From: Coix lacryma-jobi var. lacryma-jobi
Taxonomy: Eukaryota > Streptophyta > Magnoliopsida > Poales > Poaceae
Assembly: GCA_009763385.1 (NCBI GenBank)
Contig: CM019823.1
Span: 28,425,668 to 28,489,667 of the forward strand
Direction of reading: 5' to 3'
DNA length: 64,000 nucleotides
Both the position numbers and the translations under genes were made by a program. Below are positions 23,876 through 35,429 of this stretch, one piece after another (within the stretch, counting starts at the first letter, position 1; the number at the start of each line of letters is the position of its first letter). The notes under the pieces are model-generated. The model made no database searches and was not told where the DNA came from. It saw only the letters and a list, made by a program, of their open reading frames with translations.

Positions 23876-25900
23876 AAATTAAATATGAGTTCGGACCAAA
23901 ATAAGACACGGAGGATGAAAAAAATGAGACGAAGAATTCTTTTGCTCTCTAAGACTGGTCTGAGAGCGGGACATTAGCCGGTGTTTATTTTGAGGACAAG
24001 TGGAATAGAATCATTCCCAAATTGGTATATCTCTTAAGATAGGTGCGAGCATGGGTAGGGCCTACATTGATTCAAAGGTATTCAATTGAATACCCAAAAA
24101 ATTTGACAAACAAAATCATGTATACATATATATAATATATATGTATATTTATATATATAATATGTATATTTAAAACGTAAAAGTACAGCTAAATGAACAT
24201 ATGTGCAATAAATTAGTTCAAAATTATAGCTTCTACTCTTTTTTCTCTCTCCAAACCAAAGGTCCAAGGAGATCTAATGGTCTAAATTCTCTACCATACT
24301 CACAAGTGTCAGTGATCGATGGGTGTCTCCGGACAAGCGCAAATTCTTTTCTCCAAATATTGGATGTGATTTGCTAGTGCTGGCCTGGTGGGGTTGGCGA
24401 CAGCACGAGCGCACCGGGCTAGCGAGCACTCCGCGTCGTCAAGCGCCATGGCGGTGTGTCTTGTCCCTATGTGCCAATTTTCTTGAATTGACTTTCCAGC
24501 TTTTGTATTCAATTTGTATAGATAGCATAATAATTTTATCTGTTTCTGGGATTGGCTTTCTAATCAATTTGTTATGGATATCATAGCAATTTGTGAATCA
24601 TTTTGCGTGATTTTTTCACCAAATTAATCTATCTCTCGATTAATTTTAGGTCTCAAATATGAAGGAAAAAAGAAAAAAAAAAGTAGCACTACAGATGTAA
24701 GGACTTTCTTGCAAAGAGATACGATTTGATATTTATTGTATAATTAGTGATATATGGTGTTACATATGTCAAATATTAGAATTTAGAAGTTCAAATGACA
24801 AAAAAAATTACACCATTTATATTTTGAATACCTAAGAAAAAAAAATACTAGCCCGCCACTGGGTGCGAGGTGTCTTTAAAATCGGCAGAGCCATCCCCTC
24901 TCCCGATGCCATTGCTATGTTTGCGTTTCTTCTTCCTGTTGTTGCCTCTCAGTCTCTCAGTCTCAGGCGGATGCTACACCATGCTATCGTTAAACCTGAG
25001 AATGGTTTGGATTGAAACCGGGCTCTGTGGTTTAGTTTTCCATTTGGTCCTACATAGTTTGGGTGAAATTAGGCTAAACAGGCTAGTGGATTGGTTTGGT
25101 CTAGGGTGATGTGAATCGGTTTCTATCCGTCTCCAATGTCAAATGTCTCTTTCTCGACTCTGTCCTTTCGTGCGAGCGCAGAGCTACGATTCCATATTTT
25201 TACAAACCCATCGAGACGCCAGAGAGAGAGCCTACAAGACTAAAATAATAATACGGTTTGGATTAGACTGGTTTCAAAAGAAAATAGTTTGGTGAACACA
25301 ATCTTTCTGGACTGATGTGGGATCCCAGCCCATTGTCAGGTTGAGCTATTGTGTGCCGCAACCGCATGCCCTCATTGTGTGTCCAGTGTCCGTGTCTTGC
25401 TCATTCCCTGCCGCGCTCGATATAGGAACAATAGTGTTGGGGCGGCTGGAACTGAGCAGGCCGGGGCTGACAGAGCCTAGCGGAGACGGACGGAGAGGGG
25501 GAAGCCGGCTAGCCGAGCGAGGTCGTCCATCTGCTACAACCATGGCCGTCGAGTCCACAGGAAGCAGGAAGACGACCCAGGAGATAGTGCAGTGAGAGGG
25601 AGCGGTGGAGCCGATCGAGCTGGATGGCCATGAAAATGCTATGCCCCCCATAATACTTTACCCCACAGGCCCACATTGACGGTGCCAAACGATGATTGAT
25701 GGACTTTTGTTTTGTGTCCATGGCTACTCCCGCAACCAAACAAGAAACAAGGATGTCTGCTGTACGTGTTTTCAATTATGCATATAGAACATCCAAAAGA
25801 GGGGATGGCAAAGGCAACAACCAACAACCGGGATAATACAATACTCGATCTGGAGAGAGGCGTCAACCGATCAACGCAGCAGCAGGGACGCCGCCGCCGC
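23876..25900. other. intergenic DNA with transposon remnants
   Basis: No gene supported. Bases 24055-24865 look like a decayed noncoding element: TATTCAATTGAATACCC near the left, TTTTGAATACCTAAG and CTAGCCCGCCACTGG near the right, with an AT-rich (TATATA) stretch at 24121-24165. CCGCCACTGG also ends the stretch at 28425-28436. Open frames at 24870-25110 and 25317-25650 lack family features and splice support. Confidence 0.45.
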
Positions 25901-25908
25901 CTATAAAT
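25901..25908 (+). promoter_or_regulatory. TATA box of the RALF-like gene
   Basis: CTATAAAT follows a GCC-rich stretch about 145 bases before the start codon at 26053, leaving a GC-rich leader of plausible length. Confidence 0.65.
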
Positions 25909-26052
25909 GCCCAGCTAGGTGCGTGCGCGGACATCGTCGACGCCCCGGCGCCTCCCCGCTGCTAGTGCTAGATAGCTAGTCACGGGGACACGTGTACGGT
26001 TCTGCGCGCTGCTCACAGAAGCCACAGTCCCAGCCCGGGCAGGCAGCGATCG

Positions 26053-26466
26053 ATGGCGGTGGCCATGACGACGAGCATGTGCGCCGCCGCGTGCGTCGTC
26101 GTCGTCGTTCTGTCGCTGGCGGCGCAGGGAAGCGACGGCGCCACGCCGGCCACACTACTGCCGCCCGTGCGGGTGGTGGTGCTGTCGCCGATGATGGCGG
26201 TGCACCGTGTGCACGGCCGGCGGCTGGAGGATGATCGGCAGGCCGCCGACGACGCCGACGCCGAGATGGACATGGACTCGGAGGTGCACCGGAGGGTGGT
26301 GCACAGAGTGCTGCAGGGCACCTCGCCGCCGTACCTGGCCTACGGCTCGATCAACGCAGACCACGCTGCGTGCGGGTCCAGTTGCGTCGGCAGACCTGGC
26401 GCGCCGTATCTGCCTGCGAGTCGACCGTGTGCAGAGTACTATCATTGCCCGTCCACACCGGCTTAG
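26053..26466 (+). CDS. divergent RALF-like secreted peptide precursor
   Basis: Single-exon, GC-rich gene for 137 residues. Residues about 1-30 form a signal peptide (MAVAMTTSMCAAACVVVVVL then small residues), followed by a variable acidic pro-region (DDADAEMDMDSE). A dibasic stretch (HRRVVHRVLQ) resembles the S1P cleavage area of RALF precursors. The C terminus has YLAYGSI, comparable with the YISYGAL receptor-contact motif, four cysteines (AACGSSCVG...RPCAEYYHC) and the C-x5-C ending of RALFs. RALF peptides are extracellular signals read by FERONIA-type kinases with LLG co-receptors and bound by cell-wall LRX proteins. The first cysteine pair is only C-x3-C, shorter than in classical RALF1, so family membership is probable rather than certain. 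A TATA box lies about 145 bases upstream. Alternative: an unnamed grass cysteine-rich peptide. Confidence 0.68.
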   Translation: MAVAMTTSMCAAACVVVVVLSLAAQGSDGATPATLLPPVRVVVLSPMMAVHRVHGRRLEDDRQAADDADAEMDMDSEVHRRVVHRVLQGTSPPYLAYGSINADHAACGSSCVGRPGAPYLPASRPCAEYYHCPSTPA

Positions 26467-26539
26467 GCGGCGCGCGGCGTTTCATCGAATTGAATAGTAG
26501 AGGTTGAGAGTTCTATGAGATTAATTTTGTAATTTTTTA

Positions 26540-26634
26540 CTCCCTTCCTTCCTTCCTTTTTATTTGTCATCCGGAAAGCGTGTCTGTGAGGAAAACACCG
26601 ATTTCTAGAGACAGTTATTTAGGGACGGAGGGAG
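26540..26634. mobile_element. short Stowaway MITE (95 bp)
   Basis: CTCCCTTCCTTCC left and TAGGGACGGAGGGAG right, flanked by TA. It lies in the 3' flank of the RALF-like gene, an internally deleted Stowaway. Confidence 0.72.
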
Positions 26635-27454
26635 TATCATGCATGTACTACGGGATCGTGTTCTCCTCCTCCTCCTTGTGAATCAAAGGAGACCACACTA
26701 ATAATTCATATATGCTACTTATATACGCGTGCTATAAGAACGAAAATTTTATATTCTGTCAAATAGCGAATGTATATATGTTCATGTGTTGTGATGGGAG
26801 AAGCAAAGATACTGTATTAAAAAACGAGTATAGGGAATGCTTCCACTATATTGTACGTAATATAGTATTCTAATCTTTTGGTGAGGAATTCGTTCCTGAC
26901 ATTTTAGGATTGAACTGGTTCGTCCGCTAATGATTATGATAGAAGTCTGTATTGATTTTGTATATATGTGGCCGGGTCCTTACTGAGAACTATTGGATAA
27001 TGAAACGAATAAAACGGGAAAAAAATTACACACTGCTCTCCAACACTATCGGAACAAATTACAAAATGGCTCTTCTGCAATTCTACTATTTACAAAAAGG
27101 CTACCAACACTATCGGACCCCCGGAGTAGCACCTGCCGCGGTCTTTGGCTCGCTCGCTAGCTTGAAGCTGTGAAGTGGCGCGCGCGCACGTCGATGCCCG
27201 CAACAGAAGGGGGTGATCAGATCAAGACGTGTCAACCAACACACACACTGCTCTCCAGTTTCGAGTCCACGGCGGTGTCAGTGTGCATACATACTCCGTA
27301 GCTAGGATAGATGCACGGAGTCATGGCGGGAGGCGGCCGGGCAACACCGCCAGCAGAGCCCGTCCGACCCAGCGGATTCTAGAGCCTGTTTATACTTTAC
27401 TACTACTATAGCACTTTCGTTTGTATTTGATAAATATTGTTCAATCATGTGCTA
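26635..27454. other. intergenic DNA
   Basis: No gene seen. A short repeat is visible at about 27028-27118: TACACACTGCTCTCCAACACTATCGG and CTACCAACACTATCGGACC, with ACAAAATGGC and ACAAAAAGGC between. Confidence 0.4.
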
Positions 27455-28437
27455 ACAAGGTGGGCCACCGCATACCCTGTGGGCCAGTCTTGTCTTAGTT
27501 ACTGAATTAGCTATCTAGATAAAGAAAATTGCAACTATACTAACATATTAGCTTTTACAGGCTGATGGTAAGTCTGATATAATTCATGAATCAGGTCACT
27601 AGTTCAATTCCTTAAAAGCACATTTTTTATCTAATTTTATTTTTAAAATCCCATTAAATTTTTCTAGTTCCTGATTTTATCACGTCTTGATATTAAAATA
27701 ACTATATTTATACGATACATTTTATCTTTATTTTCTAGATTTTATATCTCACGTTTTTGTGCCCCCTTCACTCCGTGAGACATGTCCTGAAAATATTTTT
27801 TTTCTAATTTTCCTTTTTAAAATCCCATTAAAATTTTCTAGTTCCTGATTTATCATGTCTTGATATTAAAATAACTATATGTATATGATACATTTTATCT
27901 TTATTTTCTAGATTTTATATCTCACGTTTTTGTGCCCCCTTCACTCCGTGAGATATGTCCTAAAAATATAATGGCAAATGAAAGTGATTTTACTTTGGCT
28001 TATTTGTACGATTCTATTAAAAATTTTATTTTCTTTTGTTCCCTTTAAAATGAACTAAAAATATTATCTTGTACCTCTTACATTTTATATTTGTTATCCT
28101 CTCTTGTGTGTCTCATGGGGGCTCTACCATTTACACTTTATATTTTTTAGCCTCTCCAGTGTGTCTCATGAGATCTCAAATAAGTCTATTCTTTTGTTCG
28201 CTTGAACTTATCAACCTGGCTTATCACTTTATCATCAATGATATAATATTTTTATTTATAACAGTAGTATTAGAAGATAACAAACAATTTTTTGCATTAT
28301 CTTTTGATCTTTGATTTAAGGCTTATCATGCTATTAATGCATGCTGTTTATACCTAATTGGAATATGGATTACCAAATCACAAACAATTTTTTTTATCGC
28401 ATACCCTCTATTAAAATCCTAGGTCCGCCACTGGTGC
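27455..28437. mobile_element. noncoding transposon-like stretch
   Basis: Begins near GGGCCACCGCATACCCTG and ends near ATCGCATACCCTC...GGTCCGCCACTGG, end words often seen together in grass noncoding elements. The interior is AT-rich and has the 173-bp tandem duplication listed separately. CCTCTC.TGTGTGTCTCATG is also repeated (28097, 28153). Class uncertain. Confidence 0.4.
27631..27970. repeat. 173-bp tandem duplication
   Basis: Copies start at 27631 and 27804 with CTAATTTT. They share almost all bases through CACGTTTTTGTGCCCCCTTC and the following CTCCGTGAGA(C/T)ATGTCC. Differences are a few substitutions and short A/T-run length changes, so the duplication is recent. Confidence 0.92.
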
Positions 28438-28597
28438 TAACTAGATTCAAAAGATTCGTCTCATGATTTATAACTAATCTGTGCAATTAGTTATTTATTT
28501 TACCAACATTTAATCTTTCATACATGCGTCCAAACATTAATGTGATGGAGAGAGAGTGAAAAAAACTTGGAAGTCAGAAGAAATCTAAACAAAACCC
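28438..28597 (-). mobile_element. MITE fragment, reverse orientation
   Basis: GATTCGTCTCATGATTTATA, TGCAATTAGTTATTTATTTT, CATGCGTCCAAACATTAATG and AAATCTAAACAAAACCCT are the reverse complement of words in the 60332-60582 element. Only about half the element remains. Confidence 0.65.
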
Positions 28598-28788
28598 TAC
28601 TGATTTTACTTGTTGTATGGAATTCTAAATGTACGACATAGTGAATAGTGATGTATTGGTAATAAATTTGTCTTATTAGTAATTGTACGGTGGTGTAGTT
28701 TTATAATTAATCTACTTTAGTAGACTAAATTAATGTCGCAATATCTGATATAACATGGACTAAACTTTACTCGAAATCGGTGATCTAA

Positions 28789-30521
28789 GGGCATGTTCAA
28801 CCCACAGACAAGGGGTCGTCTGTAAGTTTATAGAATCTGGCACATAGACAGTTAAAAAGACAAACCATACAGTGGAGTGTCTTTTTCTCTGATTGTAAGC
28901 TATTTAATATATTATAAGTAGCCATGATCTATTATAAGTACCATTTTGTATACTATCCTCTTGCTAACTGATCGGATACGAATCAAGCATGAATAAGATA
29001 AAACATCAAAAGGTCACACGTTACATATAGTTGCAAAAAAGAGTTCACAGTTACATGCAGATAACAATTCTGCACGGCCATACTCTGTTGACACTAACAA
29101 GCAACGATAAGTTGAGTTCACATGAAAACAGACATGAAAATAGAAATGATCTAGCCATTCTGATAGGATGCCAGATCGATGATAGTAGGCTGACAATATT
29201 CATAGCTGCAGTAGCTGCCTTAACTTGATCTCAGTCCACACAAAGTTCAGAAGCTGATAGCTCCAGCCAAAAATAACCTACACAAATTTGAGACGAATCA
29301 TCAGGTCAATGATGAGTGCACAGACACAAAATGTATGGGGAACAAATACATGTAAAGGCAGCATCCTGACAAGTGCACTAACAACAGACCACAGATCATA
29401 GAAAATTGTCCTGGCTATTCAAAATACCCATGAATCCACCAGGGGGGTGTGAATTGTTTTCCCTAAAGAAATCATGTAAGCAGCTTTTTGTCAGGGTTAT
29501 GCACAAAACTGCGTCATTTAGAACAGAACATCTACAAACTTCAGAGAAAAGCATCTACTGGCATGTCAGTTCTAGATTCAGAGCCATCTACTGATAATCA
29601 AAATTCAGAGAAAATATTTCTAACACAAGGTAACAGTTCGATTGATATGAAAATGCAATTCATGGGATAGTAGTCCGATTGACAAGTAAATGCAGACATC
29701 TAATAATTACTCTAAGACAAAAAAGAAATTGGATCTGAACACTCAAAGAAGGGTGCTTACCAGGTTGGCTCTGAACGCTGAAATGAGGAACCTGCTGGAC
29801 TACCACCGTCGGAGCCCCACCAAGCCGGAGATGAAGATGGAGGGAACGGAAATCCAGTAGGCGGAGAAGTTGTTTCGATGAAGCTACCACTTCCTTGGTT
29901 AGTGAAGCCGCCGATAGGGGAGGATTCAACCACGCGGGATGCATCCATGGATGATGATGCCGACGCCGCAGCGTTGCTGCCGTTGATGGGGAAGAGAAAC
30001 GTCGTTGCACCGGATCCGCGGCCGACGGGGAACAGGCCGGCCGGCGAGCCAGATTTGCGCCCAACGGGGATGAAGCCCGCCGCGGAGCTAGATCCACGAC
30101 CTGTTGCCCTCACCTTGCCCTTCCGGCCTGCCGCCACTCCCAATGTCGCCATCGCCGTCGTGCCCGCACTCTTCCGCCCTGAATCCGGTGGCGAGTGGTG
30201 GTGCTCCATCTCCTTTGAGTTGAAGATCACCGAGACTGAAGAAGAATATATGGAGGTGGATTTGGCGCGTGGAGGCGTGGATTTGGCGCGCAAACTCCAT
30301 CTCCCGCGTGGCCTCAACTCCGCCGCGCGCTCGCCGCACTGGATCGGCTGCTCGTCGATTCGGCATACAACGCGACTCTAGATCGACGAGAGCTCCTCGG
30401 ACCACGAGCCGCGCTCGTCGCCTCGCGAAACGACGGGGGCACCTCGTCTACTCGTTCGCAGGGTTCTTTTTGCAAAATAAACACCGTACAGACGACGTAT
30501 ACAGCCGGGTTGTACATGCCC
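28789..30521 (-). mobile_element. PIF/Harbinger deletion derivative (1.73 kb)
   Basis: Inverted ends GGGCATGTTCAACCC and GGGTTGTACATGCCC are flanked on both sides by TAA (28786-28788, 30522-30524), the 3-bp target duplication typical of PIF/Harbinger. Most of the interior is noncoding. Near the right end, on the minus strand, is the first exon of an ORF1-like (Myb/trihelix accessory protein) gene. No transposase is left, so it would depend on a relative elsewhere. Confidence 0.82.
29761..30209 (-). pseudogene. ORF1 first exon of a Harbinger-type element
   Basis: Open minus-strand frame from an ATG at 30209 (MEHHHSPPDSGRK...) to a consensus donor TG|GTAAGC at 29761/29760. It is rich in Gly, Ser, Pro and Ala, with repeated FPVGR/IPVGRKSG words and MDASRVVESSPIGGFTNQGS. 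The Ser/Gly/Pro-rich leader and exon-ending donor are like the N-terminal part of the Myb-like ORF1 of Pong/PIF elements. The DNA-binding part is not present downstream, where the element is noncoding. The family call rests on element context more than on domain homology. Confidence 0.5.
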
Positions 30522-30734
30522 TAAACACCCTCCGAAATCGGTGACATGTACATGTCTTAACCATGGTGTTAGCACCATAGTCCGATTCACACGGGTAATA
30601 AAGTAAAAAAAGAGCGAGACTGCGAGTTTGCGACAAACCCTCGCCGGGTGCGGTCCGCCCGTCAATCGTCCTCCGTCGGGACCGCAAAGTGCCCCCGCCG
30701 CGTCTTCATCACCGTCACCGCCATCGCCACGTTC

Positions 30735-30755
30735 AAAACCCTAACCCTAAACCCC
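30735..30755 (+). promoter_or_regulatory. telo-box in PRP4 leader
   Basis: AAAACCCTAACCCTAAACCC, about 25 bases before the start codon, contains AAACCCTAA, the plant telo-box found near transcription starts of translation, nucleolar and RNA-processing genes. Role here is inferred. Confidence 0.7.
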
Positions 30756-30776
30756 TCGTCGCTGGAGCCCTCGCCC

Positions 30777-33700
30777 ATGGAGAACCCCAGGCCCCAGGTC
30801 CCAGCCCTCACCCCTCCCATGGCTCCGCTACCCGTCCCCGTCCCCGTCCACCCGCCAATCGCCCCCATCCCCGTCCCTCCACCCCGCGCGCCCGCTGCCG
30901 CCCCCGCCGCCGCTTCCATGGCCTCCACCTCCTCCGCCGGGGGCGGAGGCGAGGCAGAGTACGAGATCTCCGACGACCACCGCGCCGCGCGGGAGCGCCA
31001 CGAGCGCGCGGTGCAGGAGCTCCTCCAGCGGCGCCGCGCCTACGCCATGGCCGTGCCCACCAACGACTCAGCCGTGCGGGCCCGCCTCCGCCGCCTCGGC
31101 GAGCCCATCACGCTCTTCGGCGAGCGCGAGATGGAGCGCCGCGACCGCCTCCGAGCCCTCATGGTCCGGCTCGAGGCCGATGGCCAGGTTGACCGTCTCC
31201 TCCGCGCGCAGGAGGACGACCAGGCCGCGCGCGCCGGCGACGAGGAGGAGGAGGAGCAGATCCAGTACCCCTTCTTCACCGAGGGCACGCAGGAGCTTCT
31301 CAAGGCGCGTGTCGACATTGCACAGTACTCGCTGCCCCGTGCCAAGGCCAGGATCGAGAGGGCCAAGCGTCGCCACGAGGATCCCGATGAGGACCCAGAG
31401 GCGGAGGCCGAACTCGTCGTGAAGCAGGCTGCGGAGTTTGTCCTTGAGTGCAGCGAGATTGGAGATGATCGCCCGCTCACAGGCTGTTCCTTCTCTCGTG
31501 ATGCATCAATGCTGGCCACAAGGTACTTCCTCTTAATCAATGCTGACACAAGGATGCAGAGAACTGTTACCTATTAATCGTATTATGTGATTTCAGTAGT
31601 TAATTCTGGGTCTGGCAATACGTCTGATCATTTTAGCTAAGCACATCATATTAAGGGATATCCAATATAGACAAAACTTTTACATTCTGGATAATAATAG
31701 AAAAACAAAAATCTTAACTGCTGTAGTTTTTTTGTTGAAAGTCCATGTTTAGTCAATTTATTATACTTTGTTGCATGGATCCATGCACTTGTGCAGTCCT
31801 GCTTGAGCTTAATTGTGATGAGTTTTTCACCGCAAGCAGAAGTGCAACTAGTAAGTTCAGATATAACATTCTGATCACTTGGGAATTAACTAAGTTAGCT
31901 GTATTTTAGTTTTTTAGTGTCTAAAATCACTGGCTGCAGGCTGCTAGGAAGCCAGGATCATATTTGCTCCTCTTCTAGTTGGTAGAGAATGTCCAACATG
32001 TTATCAATCCCATATTCCCATTTGGGATTGGTTGGAACTTGTATCCCTTACCCAAATGCACATAACTTTGGCTTTTGACATCTGTACCTTGGCTGAAGTT
32101 AGATATCTGTACTTTGGCTTTATTCAGGATTATTAAAATAACAGCAACAAGACCATCTTCAGTGATATTCACTTTGAATCGTTAATTTAAATTAGTTAGC
32201 AGTTCATGTGCTCAATAAATAAGTTTGTTAACTGAGGCTAAACAACTTATCTATGTTACCAATGTCATGTGCAACTAGTTGCTTATTAAATGTCATGATA
32301 GCTATATATTGTTACATTTGTTTTGAGCTTTAACATGGAAGATTATGTTCTTGCACTCTTGCTTCCTTTTCAGGAAATAACCATTTGCTTATCCGCATTG
32401 TGTAGTTCCTGGAGTGGGATAATCAAAGTATGGAGCATGCCACAAATAACTAAGATTGCAACCCTGAAAGGACACACAGAACGTGCAACTGATGTTGCCT
32501 TCTCTCCTGCTGATGACTGCTTAGCAACAGCTTCAGCTGATAGAACTGCAAAATTGTGGAAACCAGATGGGTCACTTTTGATGTCTTTTGATGGCCACCT
32601 TGATCGTCTTGCTCGCGTCGCTTTTCATCCATCTGGAAAGTACCTTGGTACAGCTAGCTTTGACAAGACTTGGAGATTGTGGGACATCAATACTGGAAAG
32701 GAGCTGCTACTCCAAGAGGGGCACAGCAGAAGTGTGTATGGAGTTAGCTTTCACCCTGATGGTTCTTTGGCAGCATCTTGTGGTCTTGATGCATATGCTC
32801 GAGTATGGGATCTGAGATCAGGAAGATTGTTCTTTGCCCTTAAGGGCCATGTGAAACCTGTAAGTTTTTTTTTTCTTCTGTCTAGTTTCTTTTCTTTTTT
32901 TTTCTTTTGCAGCATGGAATGATGGAACACAGTATTTCATATGGGATTTGTGGAGCTGTAATTGTCTAGTGAACGCCTCATTTGTATATGACTTAACGAC
33001 TTAATTTCATTTTCTATTTCAGGTCCTAGGAGTCAGCTTCTCTCCTAATGGTTATCTGGTGGCAACTGGAAGTGAAGACAATTTCTGTCGTATATGGGAT
33101 TTGAGGAAAAGGCAAATGTTGTATTCTATACCAGCTCATAAGAGTCTTATTTCCCATGTGAAATTTGAACCCCAAGAAGGGTATTATTTAGCAACTTCTT
33201 CCTATGACACCAAAGCAGCGGTAAGTTTTGTGTGATTTATTTTTTGTGTTTCCTTTATTATCCCCTCATTAGCCAATTGGTCTCTCATGCATTCTATGTT
33301 TTCAGCTGTGGTCAGCTCAGGATTACAAACCAATCAAAAGTTTGGTGGGCCACGAGTCAAAGGTTACTAGTTTGGATATCAGTGGAGGTGAGATATTACT
33401 TATTGTTTTCTTTGTCCCTGTGTATATTACTTTATATATTATCATACATTTAGAAACCTTCTTTAGGAGTAATCAATTCTGCCCCGCATCTGGCTCTGAA
33501 AAATGAAGTTGGGTTATTAATAATTGGAATTGTCATTTCTGATTGTTCACTTAGTTTCTAGTTTCTTAACTAGCAGTGGTAATTTGAGTGGTTATGCTCT
33601 TGTATATTACTTTAGTTTCTAGTTTCTTAACTAGCAGTGGTAATTTGAGTGGTTATGCTCTTGTATATTACTTGGTTAGGATTATTTTTTGTTGTGTGAT

Positions 33701-34087
33701 AAGTAGAGTCACGAGACTGCAATCTTGTAAACTTTATTGTGTACATTCAGGATCTTCAGATGTGCTTTCTAATCACTTGCATCTTTATTATGCCTTGCTT
33801 ATCATTTTGTCTCTTCTTGCTGGACTTTAGATCTTCAGAAAATTCGTTGTGTTACTTTGTATACTAGGTAATATATCTGATACCATTGACATGGTGGTGA
33901 CCCTTTTTTCGGATGTTTTTGTGAAATTCATCATACATAAGCTTAACGTGTTTACAAACTTCTAATTGATAATGTATTTGTGTCTAATGCAGACGGACAG
34001 AACATTGTGACTGTGTCGCATGATCGCACGATAAAAATTTGGTCATGCAGAAGTAGCACACAAGATAATGCAATGGAATTGGATTGA
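30777..34087 (+). CDS. PRP4: U4/U6 small nuclear ribonucleoprotein PRP4-like
   Basis: Spliceosomal WD40 protein of the U4/U6.U5 tri-snRNP (yeast Prp4, human PRPF4, Arabidopsis LACHESIS/EMB2776). Exons 30777-31522, 32406-32859, 33023-33220, 33306-33387, 33993-34087 join in phase: 1575 nt, 524 residues, about the family length. Residues 1-55 are Pro/Ala-rich. The PRP4/SFM motif (VRARLRRLGEPITLFGE) is at about residues 100-116, followed by a charged helix region with a Glu run. WD40 repeats fill the rest (GHTERATDVAFSP, GHLDRLARVAFHPSGKYLGT, TWRLWDINTGKE, ARVWDLRSG, CRIWDLRKRQ, SHDRTIKIWS). The ATG at 30777 is preferred over an upstream in-frame ATG at 30648, which would put the telo-box inside the coding region. 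No defects seen; nuclear housekeeping gene. Confidence 0.95.
33551..33672. repeat. 61-bp exact tandem duplication in PRP4 intron 4
   Basis: The stretch beginning TTAGTTTCTAGTTTCTTAAC at 33551 recurs from 33612 with no difference I can see, including GTGGTTATGCTCTTGTATAT. It adds to intron length only. Confidence 0.93.
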
Positions 34088-34300
34088 GACATTGGCTTCA
34101 TTGCTGTCAAGACATTTGGCTTAATTGGTGTTAACCCTGCTCTCTATCCGTCAGCTACAAGTAGATGTTCTCCCGCTTTGCTGATCAGACATTCGAAATA
34201 GTCATTTTTGCTATTGCACAGAGCTATTTCATAACATGTATAAACGCTTGGCTGAGAAATATTTTCTGCTATGTTAACTCTGCTGATATGACTTGTCATA

Positions 34301-34691
34301 TGTCAAGGGCGTCGAACCCTTGGGTAGCTGGACCTCGGCTACGTAGTTCGTAGCCGCGATCCGTCTTCTAGGGCGAGGTTATGCCCCTCGGCTTCCTAGG
34401 CCAGGCTTGAGAGCATGAGAGGAGGAGATAGATTGATTTGATAATATCTTTGCTTAGATTGAAAGGATACATAGTCCCTCTATTTATAGTCCTAGGAAGA
34501 CTTAGCTCTTAAGTAATCTAATCAAACCCTAATCTAATCTGACGGCAGAGGTGCTACAGTACCGCGTGAACAGTACCCGCGATGCTACAGTACTCGCGGG
34601 TACTGTTCACTGCTTTGGGCCCAGCCAAGTGCGCGCTCGCTGCTCTAGCCTTGCGGCTGTCCCTCTGGTGCATGTGCGCCTCCACATGACA
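34301..34691 (-). repeat. 3' LTR of the gypsy element
   Basis: 391 bp, TGTCAAGGGCGTCGAACCCT to TCCACATGACA on the plus strand. It differs from its partner by roughly a dozen substitutions and three small indels (counted by eye). Contains an internal hairpin around CGCGAGTACTGTAGCATCGC (minus). Confidence 0.93.
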
Positions 34692-35410
34692 TCTCTCCCC
34701 CCCTCGAGGTCCAGCTCGTCCTCGAGCTGGAAAGTCAGACAACGCTCGCGGAAAGTGTCGAGGTTCGCCCAAGTACCAGAAGTCACTGTCTTGCCATTCC
34801 AGCGGACGCGAACCTGCTGAACGCCACGATCAAAGCGTGTGCGCACTACACGTTCAGGCCCTGGGTCGACAACACTATGGTGGATGGCCGACAGTGGTGG
34901 CGATGCAGGCCCGACGAACGTCGACAGGATGTCCAGCGTGGTGAAGAACAGGTCGGTGAAGGCGGCCAGCAGGCTGTCTAGAAGGGACGTGCTGGCCGAG
35001 GTCACGCGGGAGCCGGGCGCGTCCGGCCTTGGCAGGCCGTGCCAGCACACCTCGTGGCCGCTGCGCCGAAAGGTCAGCGTGCGGGCGCTGAAGTCCCACA
35101 AGATGGGCCCTAGCGACGCCAAGCATTGGGTCCCCAGGACCATGTCGAAGCCGACGAGAGGCATGACGTAGAGGTCGGCGTGGAGCGCGGCGTCGTGGAT
35201 GGAGAACGCGGCGTTGCGGACGACACCCACACACGGGACGCGTTCGCCGTTGGCCATTGTCGCGGTGAGGCGGGTTTGGTGTTGGAGCGGAAGGCCTGAA
35301 CGCTGCGCTGCGTCCTCCGAGATGAAGTTGCGAGTGGAGCCGGTGTCGAGGAGGGCGTTGAGGGTGACCGCGCCCAGAGCCACCCGGACCTGCATCGTGT
35401 CGCAGATGGG
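34607..35410 (-). pseudogene. gypsy protease fused to chromodomain-type tail
   Basis: Minus-strand frame. The aspartic protease has the active-site motif LLDTGSTRNFIS, with MPLVGFDMVLGTQCL downstream, and the start of the pre-RT linker (SLLAAFTDLF). The frame then jumps at about 34900-34960 into ERVVRTRFDRGVQQVRVRWNG and TFQLEDELDLEGGRDVM, which belong to the C-terminal chromodomain region of integrase. Reverse transcriptase, RNase H and integrase core are deleted. The frame continues into the LTR and stops at 34607. It is out of frame with gag. Confidence 0.85.
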
Positions 35411-35429
35411 AACGTCGGTGACTGCCTAC

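Noticed and set aside
25317..25651. Frames of about 90-100 codons on both strands
   Set aside because: No domain, mutually overlapping, and no TATA or splice support.
30648..30776. Upstream ATG extending PRP4 by 43 codons
   Set aside because: The extension would translate the telo-box and a low-complexity leader and is not expected from the family; 30777 is the better start.
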